64,000 bases of DNA, from the NCBI RefSeq assembly GCF_000577245.1, contig NZ_CBYO010000006.1:62001-126000 (forward strand). Direction: 5' to 3'. The translations under genes and the position numbers were made by a program. The notes under the pieces were generated by a model. That model had not been told where the DNA came from. It saw only the letters and a program-made list of their open reading frames with translations, and made no database searches. The stretch comes from Paucisalibacillus algeriensis. GTDB lineage: Bacteria; Bacillota; Bacilli; Bacillales; Amphibacillaceae. Below, in pieces: positions 52,141 to 60,559 of the stretch (its first letter is position 1; each line of letters opens with the position of its first letter).

Positions 52141-53404
52141 GAACACTAACTATTTGTAATTGATTTTTCGGTGCTAAATTTACTTTACACACTCCTGTTT
52201 CTGGCAGTTCTAACTCAACTTTTTTGGCTGCTTCTAGGTCACCAGAAATATACGCAACAATGGAACGAACTTGTTCATAACCAGTTGTCATAAGGAAGGT
52301 AGGTGCACGTCCATAACTTTTCACACCAGCAATATAAAAGTTATGTTCCGGATGACGCAATTCTTCCTCTCCATGAGGTCTAACCGTTCCACAACTATGA
52401 AGGTTAGGGTCTATTAAAGGAGCAAGTTTTGGCGTACTTTCAACGGCCGAATCCACTTCTAAACGTAGTTCCGTTAAGAAAGAGAAATTTGGTCTCGCCC
52501 CAGTATTAACAATAATTTCATCTACACCATGTACTTCAATACCTTCTGTAGATAGAATGTTATACCCTTCATCACCTTGCTCAATAGCTTCCACGTAAAA
52601 GTTTGAAAATAGATGTACTACACCATTGTCTACGATGTTGTGCGTTTTTGTTCCAAGTGCTCCTCTCGCTGCTAAGGTGTCACTTTCTTCTCCACCAAAT
52701 GCTTCCTGCGCCCGTTCTTTCCGTACTACCCATGAAATTTTTGTTTTTGGATATTGTTCCTTTACATGAGATAAGTCAATTAGCGTATTTAACGCTGAAT
52801 GCCCACTTCCAATAACTGCAATATGCTTATTTTTATATTTCTCTTCTTCCGCTTTAATGTTAGGAATGGTTGTAATGACGCGTTTTTTTAAATCCTCATC
52901 TCGCCATACACCATCAGCAAACGGAGGATTCGGATTATTCCATGTTCCACTAGCATCAATAATTGCTTTCGCCTCTAGCTTCTTTGTTTTGCCATTTGTT
53001 TTAGCATAAATAACAAACGGACTTTCTTCACGGAAAGAAGATTTCATTTTATCTTTGTTTATTCTTGTAATCGCAATTACCTCTGTAAGGAGAAGAATTT
53101 TCCCTGAAAACTGGGGAAGTGATGATAATGGTTCAAGGTATTCCTCCACGATTTCCTTCCCAGTAGGAAGTTCATCTGCTGCAGGCTCTCTCCAATCCGT
53201 AGTATGTAGTAGTTTTTTTGCAGCCGAATTGATGTTATATTCCCATGGTGAAAATAATTGTATATGCCCCCATTCTAAAAGGTTACTTCCTACTCTCCCT
53301 CCTTTTTCTACTACTAAGAAGTCCTCATTTCGTTCATAAAGATGCGCTGCTGCAGCTAGCCCAATCGGCCCTGCCCCGATAATCACAGTAGGTAAATGGT
53401 TCAT
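52109..53404 (-). CDS. FAD/NAD(P)-dependent flavoprotein with C-terminal CGC, ars-linked
   Basis: 431 residues. FAD dinucleotide fold VIIGAGPIGLAAAAHLYERN at the start, a GTWNNPNPP block, the second NAD(P) fold IAVIGSGHSALNTLIDLSHV (about 195) and IIVNTGARPNF near the end. Looks like the flavin monooxygenase/pyridine-nucleotide oxidoreductase group (CzcO/ArsO-like). It ends GDGSCGC, like its arsR neighbour, which suggests an As/thiol-binding tail. ATG 53404 follows AGGGGG. Co-transcribed with arsR and the GNAT gene. Confidence 0.85.
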   Translation of the reverse strand: MNHLPTVIIGAGPIGLAAAAHLYERNEDFLVVEKGGRVGSNLLEWGHIQLFSPWEYNINSAAKKLLHTTDWREPAADELPTGKEIVEEYLEPLSSLPQFSGKILLLTEVIAITRINKDKMKSSFREESPFVIYAKTNGKTKKLEAKAIIDASGTWNNPNPPFADGVWRDEDLKKRVITTIPNIKAEEEKYKNKHIAVIGSGHSALNTLIDLSHVKEQYPKTKISWVVRKERAQEAFGGEESDTLAARGALGTKTHNIVDNGVVHLFSNFYVEAIEQGDEGYNILSTEGIEVHGVDEIIVNTGARPNFSFLTELRLEVDSAVESTPKLAPLIDPNLHSCGTVRPHGEEELRHPEHNFYIAGVKSYGRAPTFLMTTGYEQVRSIVAYISGDLEAAKKVELELPETGVCKVNLAPKNQLQIVSVHGFGDGSCGC

Positions 53405-53423
53405 GATTTCATCCCCCTTGAAT

Positions 53424-53774
53424 TTAGCAACCACAAGTTACATTTGTTTTATCACCGTTATCTGATCTTCGGAACAAACAACATAACTCTTCCGAAAGTA
53501 TATGGTTCATGACCTCATTGTTTATGGAGTAATAATGTAAAGTCCCCCTCTTTTCTCGTTGGATTAGACCTGCCTGCATAAGAATTTTCAAATGATAGGA
53601 AAGCTTTGATTGCGCCATGACCATTACTTCTTCAAGGTCACAAACACATATTGATTCTTCTTTGGAATCTGCTAACAAATTAAGGAGTTTGAGTCTCTTC
53701 TCATCAGCCAATGCCTTAAATATTTTTTCGTATTGCTGGAAAGTAGCTTGTAATTCCTGTAGATTTGTTGCCAT
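53424..53774 (-). CDS. arsR: ArsR-family arsenic repressor (B. subtilis ArsR type)
   Basis: 116 residues. Winged helix with metal site ICVCDLEE (Cys pair about residues 41 and 43), recognition region MAQSKLSYHLKILMQAGLIQ and the typical SEELCCLF motif, then a CGC tail. Releases DNA on As(III)/Sb(III). ATG 53774 was chosen, six bases from GGAGGG. Promoter carries three operators at 29-bp steps. Confidence 0.93.
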   Translation of the reverse strand: MATNLQELQATFQQYEKIFKALADEKRLKLLNLLADSKEESICVCDLEEVMVMAQSKLSYHLKILMQAGLIQREKRGTLHYYSINNEVMNHILSEELCCLFRRSDNGDKTNVTCGC

Positions 53775-53794
53775 TTCCATCCCTCCTCTCTTAC

Positions 53795-53868
53795 ATCAAA
53801 TATTTTTGATATTTACAGTATATATCAATTTATTTTGATGTTCAATCCCTAAATCAAATTTATTTGAT
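53795..53868 (-). promoter_or_regulatory. arsR: arsR promoter with three ATCAA-N6-TTGAT operators
   Basis: Operators at 53795-53810, 53824-53839 and 53853-53868, starts exactly 29 bp apart. Minus-strand promoter TTGAAC (53845-53840), 17-base spacer, TATACT (53822-53817): operator 2 is the spacer; operator 1 covers the start of transcription; operator 3 lies upstream of -35 and could also affect the divergent gene at 53970. Confidence 0.87.
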
Positions 53869-53969
53869 GCTTAGAACAGAGGATTTCATCTTAACGGTAA
53901 CGAATTAATTGATAACTAGAAAATTAGTATCATATATTTTACAAATAACTATTAGAGAAGAGGGAGTTC

Positions 53970-55007
53970 ATGGATATTCTTGTCTTAGGAGGAACACGGT
54001 TTTTAGGTAGATTTATTGTGAGTTATGCACTGGAAAAGGGACATCAGGTAACACTTTTTAATCGCGGAAATAATCAAGATGTTTTTCCTGATTTAGAACA
54101 GTTAACAGGTGATCGCTTTAGAGACCTAGATGTATTGAAGGGGAGGAAATGGGATGCGGTGATTGACACATCAGGTTTTATTCCTCATACAGTAGAAAAT
54201 TCTAGTAGAGTTCTTCAAGATGCGTCTCATTACACATTTATTTCTAGCTGTTCCGTTTATAAAAACCATTATGACCCGGGGACAGACGAGAATGATGTGG
54301 TATTAAGCTTATCCCAAGAAAAACTAGCTGAAATTACTAAAACTGCAGATGGTCCTCTATACGGAGAATATTATGGACACCTGAAAGCTATGAGCGAAAA
54401 AACAATTGAAAAGTCATTTCCAGGTAAAGTATTGAACATTCGTCCAGGCCTAATAGTCGGACCCTACGACTATACAGATAGATTTTCCTATTGGATAAAA
54501 CGTGTTGCTGAAGGTGGCGAAGTGCTAGCACCAGGTAGGCCAGAACGTTCCATTCAATTTATCGATGTTCGTGATTTAGCGAAGTGGACAATCGAATTAG
54601 TTGAGAAGAACGTATCTGGAACGTTTAATGCCATTGGACCAGATTATGAATTGTCCATGAAGAGTTTTCTAGAAGAGTGCAGAAAGGTTTCAAATAGTGA
54701 AGCTACATATACTTGGGTTCCAGAAAAATTTTTAATGGAAAACAAAGTTGGTCCATGGGGTGAAATGCCATTATGGATACCGGAAGAATTCCCATTAGAA
54801 GAGGGAGGCAAGCCTTGGAAGGGATTTATGGCATTTTCCAATAGAAAGGGTATTACAAATGGATTAACATTCCGCCCTATTTCAGAAACAATTCAAGCAA
54901 CCTTGGAATGGGAGAATCTCCGGTCTGGTGAAGAAGATAGGAAGGCCGGAATGAGGGCAGAACGCGAGCGGGAACTGCTACGATTATTTAGACAAACTGT
55001 CAGATGA
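53970..55007 (+). CDS. NAD(P)-dependent epimerase/dehydratase-like protein
   Basis: 345 residues, atypical extended SDR. N-terminal Rossmann VLGGTRFLGRFIVSYALEKG, catalytic region YTFISSCSVYKNH ... YGEYYGHLKAMSEK (Y-x3-K-like), GPYDYTDRFSYWIKRVAEGG. Similar to isoflavone-reductase/CSP41-type proteins; substrate unknown. RBS GAAGAGGGAG. Its divergent position to arsR means operator 3 may influence it. Confidence 0.85.
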   Translation: MDILVLGGTRFLGRFIVSYALEKGHQVTLFNRGNNQDVFPDLEQLTGDRFRDLDVLKGRKWDAVIDTSGFIPHTVENSSRVLQDASHYTFISSCSVYKNHYDPGTDENDVVLSLSQEKLAEITKTADGPLYGEYYGHLKAMSEKTIEKSFPGKVLNIRPGLIVGPYDYTDRFSYWIKRVAEGGEVLAPGRPERSIQFIDVRDLAKWTIELVEKNVSGTFNAIGPDYELSMKSFLEECRKVSNSEATYTWVPEKFLMENKVGPWGEMPLWIPEEFPLEEGGKPWKGFMAFSNRKGITNGLTFRPISETIQATLEWENLRSGEEDRKAGMRAERERELLRLFRQTVR

Positions 55008-55012
55008 ATTCG

Positions 55013-55045
55013 CAGGAGCTTGGATATTTCCAAGCTCCTTTGTTT
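55013..55045 (+). terminator. Terminator of the epimerase-like gene
   Basis: AGGAGCTTGG, loop ATATTT, CCAAGCTCCT, TTG; a 10-bp perfect stem with a short T-tract. Confidence 0.75.
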
Positions 55046-55141
55046 ATAAACAAAACCTTAGGAAAGGCTATCTCCCTACCACACGACATATTTTACCTAT
55101 TATTGGAAAAGCTAGTATGTAGATTGGAAGGAGACCCTTTT

Positions 55142-56329
55142 ATGAAAAAATATCGTAACAAACTTCTATTCGCTGCTCCAATAATGATGTTATCTATAAT
55201 GTCTACTGGTTACTTGAACATCGTACAAGCCAATAAGACGAGTCAACATAATGAGTCCATTTTTGAATTGGTTGGTGATGTTGGTGAACAACATGCTAGT
55301 AAAAAAGGTCTAACAACATCTGTAAATGAAACCTTAACAATAAATGACCAAACGATACTGATAACCGAAAGTCTCTATGATGGATCCAGTATTCACATAG
55401 CCTATATCATTACGTCTCACAACAAAAAAGAGGCTACATTAACAAATAGATTCTTAGACGAGATTATATTCACGAAAAATGGAGCACCTCTTACTATTCA
55501 TCGTATGAGTGCTGGTGGTGAAGTATTAAAAAGTGGGGACTATGCAGGGACAATGACCATTGATTTTTACGACAATATCCCTGATTCCTTTATGTTAGGC
55601 ATGACGTCACCCGAGAAGGATTCCGCAAAGATTGAAATCCCTATAACACTAAAAGGTGTAACCAAATCCTTCGCTATCCATGAAACCAAAAAGAAGGGCG
55701 ATAAGGTTATTACATATGATGAAATTAACTTTTACCCGACCGGAACCGAAATACAAGTACAAAATATAATTCAGGAAGAACAAAAACATTTTCATATAGA
55801 TTTAAACTTAAAAGTAACGGATGAAAAGGGGCGTATACTTCAACCTATAAGGGGTGGAAGCTCATCTGAGCCTTTAAAGAACGGGAAGATTAAGGTCAAT
55901 ACTAGCTATTTTTTTGAACCTTTAGATCCAATACCAGAGTCGTTACTCATTCAACCGTATCAGGTTGACCTGCACACTTATAAACCCGAAAATGCACGAA
56001 AGAAATGGGAAGGAGAGCCATTCACACTTTCCCAAGGTGATGCCGGTACACTAACCGTTTTAGATGTTAAAGCAGAAAAAGACCTTCTCATCGTTACTTA
56101 CGAAATAAACGGAGAACAAGATTTTCAACAGGCAGCTACTATTTGGGTTGAAAATAAAGAAGGGAAACTACACTCAGGTAATTATCCACCAAAACAACTA
56201 CGTAAAAATACGTTCCAGCTTACTTTTTCAACCACAGATACTATAAGTGAGCTCTATATCAGCACAGCGAAGTTACGTCCTTTGAATTATGTTAAGGAAC
56301 TAGAAACTACTGTAAAGTTTAAGAACTAG
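55142..56329 (+). CDS. Secreted DUF4179/DUF5643-like protein without an anti-sigma domain
   Basis: 395 residues. A signal/anchor at about 1-30 (MKKYRNKLLFAAPIMMLSIM), then DUF4179-like (about 55-210, LTINDQTILITESLYDGSSI) and DUF5643-like beta domains to the end. Same extracellular design as the anti-sigma factor at 46331 but no cytoplasmic sigma-binding segment. ATG 55142 behind GGAAGGAGA is the best start; an ATG 138 bases earlier lacks a signal. Not next to a sigma gene. Confidence 0.8.
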   Translation: MKKYRNKLLFAAPIMMLSIMSTGYLNIVQANKTSQHNESIFELVGDVGEQHASKKGLTTSVNETLTINDQTILITESLYDGSSIHIAYIITSHNKKEATLTNRFLDEIIFTKNGAPLTIHRMSAGGEVLKSGDYAGTMTIDFYDNIPDSFMLGMTSPEKDSAKIEIPITLKGVTKSFAIHETKKKGDKVITYDEINFYPTGTEIQVQNIIQEEQKHFHIDLNLKVTDEKGRILQPIRGGSSSEPLKNGKIKVNTSYFFEPLDPIPESLLIQPYQVDLHTYKPENARKKWEGEPFTLSQGDAGTLTVLDVKAEKDLLIVTYEINGEQDFQQAATIWVENKEGKLHSGNYPPKQLRKNTFQLTFSTTDTISELYISTAKLRPLNYVKELETTVKFKN

Positions 56330-56362
56330 AGTATTTCAAACAAAAGAATATCTCCATAGTGG

Positions 56363-56399
56363 AGCACCTAAAATAATGAATTTATTTTAGGTGCTTTTT
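56363..56399 (+). terminator. Terminator
   Basis: AGCACCTAAAATAA, short loop, TTATTTTAGGTGCT, TTTT; a 14-bp perfect stem. Confidence 0.93.
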
Positions 56400-56471
56400 A
56401 ATTCTAAAAAAGTTGAATTATAAATTCTAATAATATAGAATATTAGACAAGATAATAACGAGGTGATACTT

Positions 56472-57515
56472 GTGGATGTATTGCATTTTACTAGTAGGAA
56501 AAGAACAACTTATCAAATCAAATTAGAATACTCTCTCTTATGGGAATGCGCCTTAGGGATAGCCGCCATTACAAATACACCCATTATGAACACACTAGAA
56601 AAACCACTAGATTATTGGAGTAGTATTAAAAGCAATTTACCCGCAGATCTATTACACGAATTGGATTATGTAGAAAAGAATAACACGTGGAAAGCACTAC
56701 TTCAGTTGCTCCACATGAAAAGATTTAAAGATTTAAAGGAGTTTGCATGTTATATTCAAGAGCTTCCTGAGGATAACCTGAATTTTTTCTGTCTTCCATT
56801 CATTGGATATGAGTTTCAGGATTTGCGAAATAAAGTAGCTTTAGGGAATGATTCCGCTACTTCCGAAATGAAAAGGCTAACAAAAGACAATCCATTTTTC
56901 CCTCAGTATATAGATTATATCTGTATGGTAGATTCTACTTATCTGAAAGAACACCTCATAACGGTTATGGTGGGATGGTATAAAGCAGTGATTAGGAAGG
57001 ATTCTGATGAACTTCAAACCATGTTACAAACGGATTATGAAATGAAAAAGGATATGCTAAACAGCATGGAGCCCGAAGCACTGGTTGAATGGGCAACTGG
57101 CGGGATAAGCTACATGCCTGAACCAAGTGTGAATCATGTGTTACTAATTCCCCAATATGTTTACCGGCCATGGAATATTGAAGCTGATATAGAGGGTACA
57201 AAAGTGTTCTACTATCCGATTTCAAATGAAAGTATCTCCCCAGATGATAGATATATGCCTGACCACTTTATGGTTCTAAAGTATAAGGCTTTAGGAGATG
57301 AGGCTCGAATGAGAATTGTTAAATTGCTGTTTGAAGAAGGACGTACACTACAAGAAATTACCGATCATCTAGATCTCGGAAAATCTACCGTCCACCATCA
57401 TCTTAAGATTCTTCGTTCTGCCAAGTTAGTGGAAATAGTAGATTCAAAGTACTCTCTTAAGAAAAAGACAATGGAATTTCTAGCAGAGGAACTAAATCTC
57501 TATCTAAATAAGTAA
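56472..57515 (+). CDS. Transcriptional regulator with C-terminal ArsR-like winged helix
   Basis: 347 residues. The first 255 form an uncharacterised helical/beta domain (DVLHFTSRKRTTYQ ... LLIPQYVYRPW) as in DUF5937-type regulators; the HTH is at about 270-345 (LGDEARMRIVKLLFEEGRTL, HLDLGKSTVHHHLKILRSAK). Probably controls the MFS gene nine bases downstream. GTG 56472 follows GAGGTG by six bases. Inducer unknown. Confidence 0.85.
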   Translation: MDVLHFTSRKRTTYQIKLEYSLLWECALGIAAITNTPIMNTLEKPLDYWSSIKSNLPADLLHELDYVEKNNTWKALLQLLHMKRFKDLKEFACYIQELPEDNLNFFCLPFIGYEFQDLRNKVALGNDSATSEMKRLTKDNPFFPQYIDYICMVDSTYLKEHLITVMVGWYKAVIRKDSDELQTMLQTDYEMKKDMLNSMEPEALVEWATGGISYMPEPSVNHVLLIPQYVYRPWNIEADIEGTKVFYYPISNESISPDDRYMPDHFMVLKYKALGDEARMRIVKLLFEEGRTLQEITDHLDLGKSTVHHHLKILRSAKLVEIVDSKYSLKKKTMEFLAEELNLYLNK

Positions 57516-57524
57516 GGAGAATAT

Positions 57525-58721
57525 ATGGTGAATAATCGCTCTAGCTTTCGATCCATTTGGCTAGGCAATGCCACTTCTGAGCTAGGAGGGGCTTTGTTTA
57601 CTGCCTGTAATTCCATCTTAATCTATCAACTTACCGGTTCGGCTACAGCACTAGGATCTGTCTGGCTGGTTTATTACATACCATCGTTCTTGATGCAGCT
57701 CTTCATAGGACCCTATGTCGACCGCTGGAGTCGTAAATGGATCATGATTAACTGTCAATTTGTACGTATGATCTTAGCCTCAATTTTGTTGATATCAATA
57801 TATTTAGATACCTTCACAATTGCCTTCATCTTTCTGGTACAGGTCATTGTTGGTGTGATTATGCCGATATTTGCTCCTGCAAACCAGGCTATCTTACGTA
57901 CTGTTATAGAAAGAGAGTACCTTTCTAAAGCAAATGCATCTCTAGATAGCACCCGCCAAGTAATGGTCATTATGGGACCAGTAATTTCTGGGGTATTTGT
58001 AGATTATTTAGCGGTGGAATGGGTTCTTCTAATTATTACGGTTGCCTTTCTATTAAGTTCCGTCATGTTACTAACGGTGAATGAGGACTATCAACGAATA
58101 ACAATCAGAAAACCCTGGATTCATGAATTTCGTGAAGGTCTTCACACCTATTTTAACCATAGATTACTAGTTTGGCTTGGGGTGTTTTTTGGTTTTGTAC
58201 AATTTGGAGTTGGGGTGACAGTCGTCACCACGCTTCCTTTTATTACGGCTACCCTGGATCAGTCTGTCTTCTCCTATGGAATATTTATGGCTGGTTTTCC
58301 AATTGGTTATTTAATCGGTGCCTTCATCCAGAATCGACTAAGTAACTTAGATGGAGTGGGAATTCTTTTCACTGCCCTTTTCATTGGTGGTTGTACCTAT
58401 CTCTCTTTAGGTATCACACCATGGTACGTACTTGCTGTTGGTACAGAGATCATTGCAGGTATCGTTATCGCCATATTCAACATTTATAACATCACACTGA
58501 TACAGCAAGTCATCCCTAACCATTTAATGGGAAAAGTTACATCGGTACGGTTATTAATTATGCGAACCATGATGCCGCTTGGTATCTTGTTTGCAATGGT
58601 TACCGTTCCTTTTATAGCAATCCGATTTCTGTATGTATTGATTGGTAGTGTAATTTGCATTACCGCTCTTGGTGGTTATTTATATTTAAGAAATAAAAAT
58701 CTGATGGCAAGTAAAGTTTAA
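57525..58721 (+). CDS. MFS transporter (MFS_3 type)
   Basis: 398 residues, 12 TM segments. FIGPYVDRWSRKWIM (loop A) and LRTVIEREYLSKANASLDST are MFS_3 signs; it resembles macrolide/tetracycline-like efflux pumps and the T-box MFS at 39789. Substrate unknown. RBS AAGGAG; co-transcribed with its probable regulator. Confidence 0.88.
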   Translation: MVNNRSSFRSIWLGNATSELGGALFTACNSILIYQLTGSATALGSVWLVYYIPSFLMQLFIGPYVDRWSRKWIMINCQFVRMILASILLISIYLDTFTIAFIFLVQVIVGVIMPIFAPANQAILRTVIEREYLSKANASLDSTRQVMVIMGPVISGVFVDYLAVEWVLLIITVAFLLSSVMLLTVNEDYQRITIRKPWIHEFREGLHTYFNHRLLVWLGVFFGFVQFGVGVTVVTTLPFITATLDQSVFSYGIFMAGFPIGYLIGAFIQNRLSNLDGVGILFTALFIGGCTYLSLGITPWYVLAVGTEIIAGIVIAIFNIYNITLIQQVIPNHLMGKVTSVRLLIMRTMMPLGILFAMVTVPFIAIRFLYVLIGSVICITALGGYLYLRNKNLMASKV

Positions 58722-58800
58722 ACATTTTATGTGCGATAACTATATAGGGTATGTCGTCTAAATAGATAGATTGATAGAATAACAGAGGGGTCGTTTAGTT

Positions 58801-59313
58801 ATGGACCGAGAAAAAATAATCACCGATTGGTTTTACCAATACAGTGATGAAATCTATAACTTCCTCATCTACCGACTTGGGGAAGCCGATGTTGATGATT
58901 TAGTACAAGAAGTGTTTATCCGGGCAATGAACGGATTATCTAGCTTCCAGGAAAATGCTAGTCCAAAAACATGGCTATATAGCATCGCCAAAAACTTAGC
59001 CATAGATGAAATCCGTAGAAGAAACCGAAAAAAGTGGAAATCCCTTATTCCTTTTTCCTCACACCATGAACCAAGAAACGACGTAACACCAGAGCTATTA
59101 CTTCATCTTAATGAGGAAAACAAAGAACTCTATCATGCTATTCTCTCTTTAAAGTCTGGATACAAGGAAGTGCTCTTATTAAGAGGAATAAGTCAATTTT
59201 CCGTCACAGAGACTGCTGAGATTTTGGGGTGGAGTGAAAATAAAGTTCGCTCAACCTATCATCGCTCGAAAAAGGCATTAAAAACAAGATTAGGAGGTAA
59301 CTTCCATGAGTAA
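58801..59313 (+). CDS. ECF sigma factor (second)
   Basis: 170 residues. Region 2 (YQYSDEIYNFLIYRLGEADV, DDLVQEVFIRAMNGLSSFQ, TWLYSIAKNLAIDEIRRRNR) and region 4 (LKSGYKEVLLLRGISQFSVT, EILGWSENKVRSTYHRSKKA). Different from the sigma at 45790. RBS GAGGGG is a little distant. Overlaps the next gene by 8 bases (ATGAGTAA). Confidence 0.92.
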   Translation: MDREKIITDWFYQYSDEIYNFLIYRLGEADVDDLVQEVFIRAMNGLSSFQENASPKTWLYSIAKNLAIDEIRRRNRKKWKSLIPFSSHHEPRNDVTPELLLHLNEENKELYHAILSLKSGYKEVLLLRGISQFSVTETAEILGWSENKVRSTYHRSKKALKTRLGGNFHE

Positions 59314-60043
59314 AGACAAACTGGAAAAGATGCTAGAAACAATGCCACAAACTAATCTTACTCCTGAGAAGAAAAAGCAAATGCTGGACTCCGTCATGCA
59401 ACATAGTGGAAAGAGCAAAGGATTATATATGATATTTTTCATCCTCCTATTATTGGTAAATTCTTATCTTTACTACCTACTTTATAGGAACTTTGCACAT
59501 TTCGTGCCCTGGCATCCTCATTATATAGTTGACATAATTTATGTGTTACTGTTCTTTATAGCTGTTATTCCAGTATCTGCATTTTTATCGGAGAAACTTG
59601 CTATATACGCCATAAAGAAGGGACTAGGAAATGGCAAATACTTTAAAATATTTATTACTGTGATTATTATTGTTCCTATACTTTTATTCACGTTTATGAT
59701 TTTCAATGATTATAGGGAAAAAGGGTTGGAAGATGTCATTGGTTTTAACACAGCAAATGTTGATTACATCATCATTAATGATGATGTAAAAACGGATAAA
59801 ATGGAGCATGCAGAAGCCTTAAAGGATTTTTTAAGTCAATATCGAGTTAAGAAGATGAAGGATCGTGAGTGGGATGGTGATGTTTCAAACGAAAAGGGCT
59901 TTCGTATCACTATCTATTCAAACGGAAAACCTATTTCAGCTTCCATTTATGAGAATCACCTACACTATAAAAATAGTGGTGAGTATTATAAGGTGTTAAA
60001 TGGACCGATTGATATGGAATGGATTGAGGAATTTCAACAATAA
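59306..60043 (+). CDS. Putative membrane anti-sigma factor, multi-TM
   Basis: 245 residues. Short N-terminal cytosolic segment (MSKDKLEKMLETMPQTNLTP) that could bind the sigma, three to four TM segments (about 39-60, 73-95, 112-133), and a C-terminal domain (about 150-245, VDYIIINDDVKTDKMEHAEA). Anti-sigma role is inferred from the 8-base overlap and strong RBS TAGGAGG. Not of the DUF4179 type. Confidence 0.72.
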   Translation: MSKDKLEKMLETMPQTNLTPEKKKQMLDSVMQHSGKSKGLYMIFFILLLLVNSYLYYLLYRNFAHFVPWHPHYIVDIIYVLLFFIAVIPVSAFLSEKLAIYAIKKGLGNGKYFKIFITVIIIVPILLFTFMIFNDYREKGLEDVIGFNTANVDYIIINDDVKTDKMEHAEALKDFLSQYRVKKMKDREWDGDVSNEKGFRITIYSNGKPISASIYENHLHYKNSGEYYKVLNGPIDMEWIEEFQQ

Positions 60044-60071
60044 GAAATTAGGATGTTATTTTATAAAATAT

Positions 60072-60110
60072 AAATACACCTATGACATATTACCATAGGT
60101 GTATTTTTTC
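60072..60110. terminator. Terminator between convergent operons
   Basis: AAATACACCTATG, nine-base loop, CATAGGTGTATTT, TTTC; a 13-bp perfect stem between the ECF and arsRBC units. Confidence 0.88.
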
Positions 60111-60124
60111 AATATAAGAATTAA

Positions 60125-60544
60125 CTATTCTCCCGTTTCCGCAAATCGCTTAATACGCTCCCCAATCTCATCACGAACACGACTAAATACTTGCCACTTC
60201 TCCTCATCTGTTCCTTCAGCTTTCGCAGGATCATCAAATCCCCAATGTTCTCTTCTCACATGTGGTGGTGTCATTGGACAACGGTCAGCAGCATCACCAC
60301 ACAGTGTAACAGCCATTGTTGTATTATTTAAGTATTCACTATCAATCATTTCAGATTCTTGGTCAGAGATATCTATCCCCACTTCCGTCATTGCTTTCAC
60401 CGCACTTGGGTTTAAACCATGTGCTTCGATTCCAGCACTTCTTACTTCCCACTCGTCTCCTAGAAGTTTTTTAGCCCATCCTTCTGCCATTTGGCTTCTA
60501 CAAGAATTACCCGTACATAAGAAATAGATTGTCTTTTTAGCCAT
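60125..60544 (-). CDS. arsC: Thioredoxin-coupled arsenate reductase ArsC
   Basis: 139 residues. CTGNSCR P-loop (Cys10, Cys15, Arg16 and the low-molecular-weight phosphatase fold) and the redox pair in [17 protein letters not shown] (Cys82, Cys89), as in S. aureus/B. subtilis ArsC. Reduces As(V) to As(III) for export by ArsB. RBS GGAGAATC. Last gene of arsRBC. Confidence 0.95.
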   Translation of the reverse strand: MAKKTIYFLCTGNSCRSQMAEGWAKKLLGDEWEVRSAGIEAHGLNPSAVKAMTEVGIDISDQESEMIDSEYLNNTTMAVTLCGDAADRCPMTPPHVRREHWGFDDPAKAEGTDEEKWQVFSRVRDEIGERIKRFAETGE

Positions 60545-60559
60545 GATGATTCTCCTTTA

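Noticed and set aside
58735-58775. CGTC element as a possible autoregulatory ECF -10 ahead of the second sigma gene
   Set aside because: No GAAAC-like -35 at 16-17 bases; the nearest AAC is 14 bases away.
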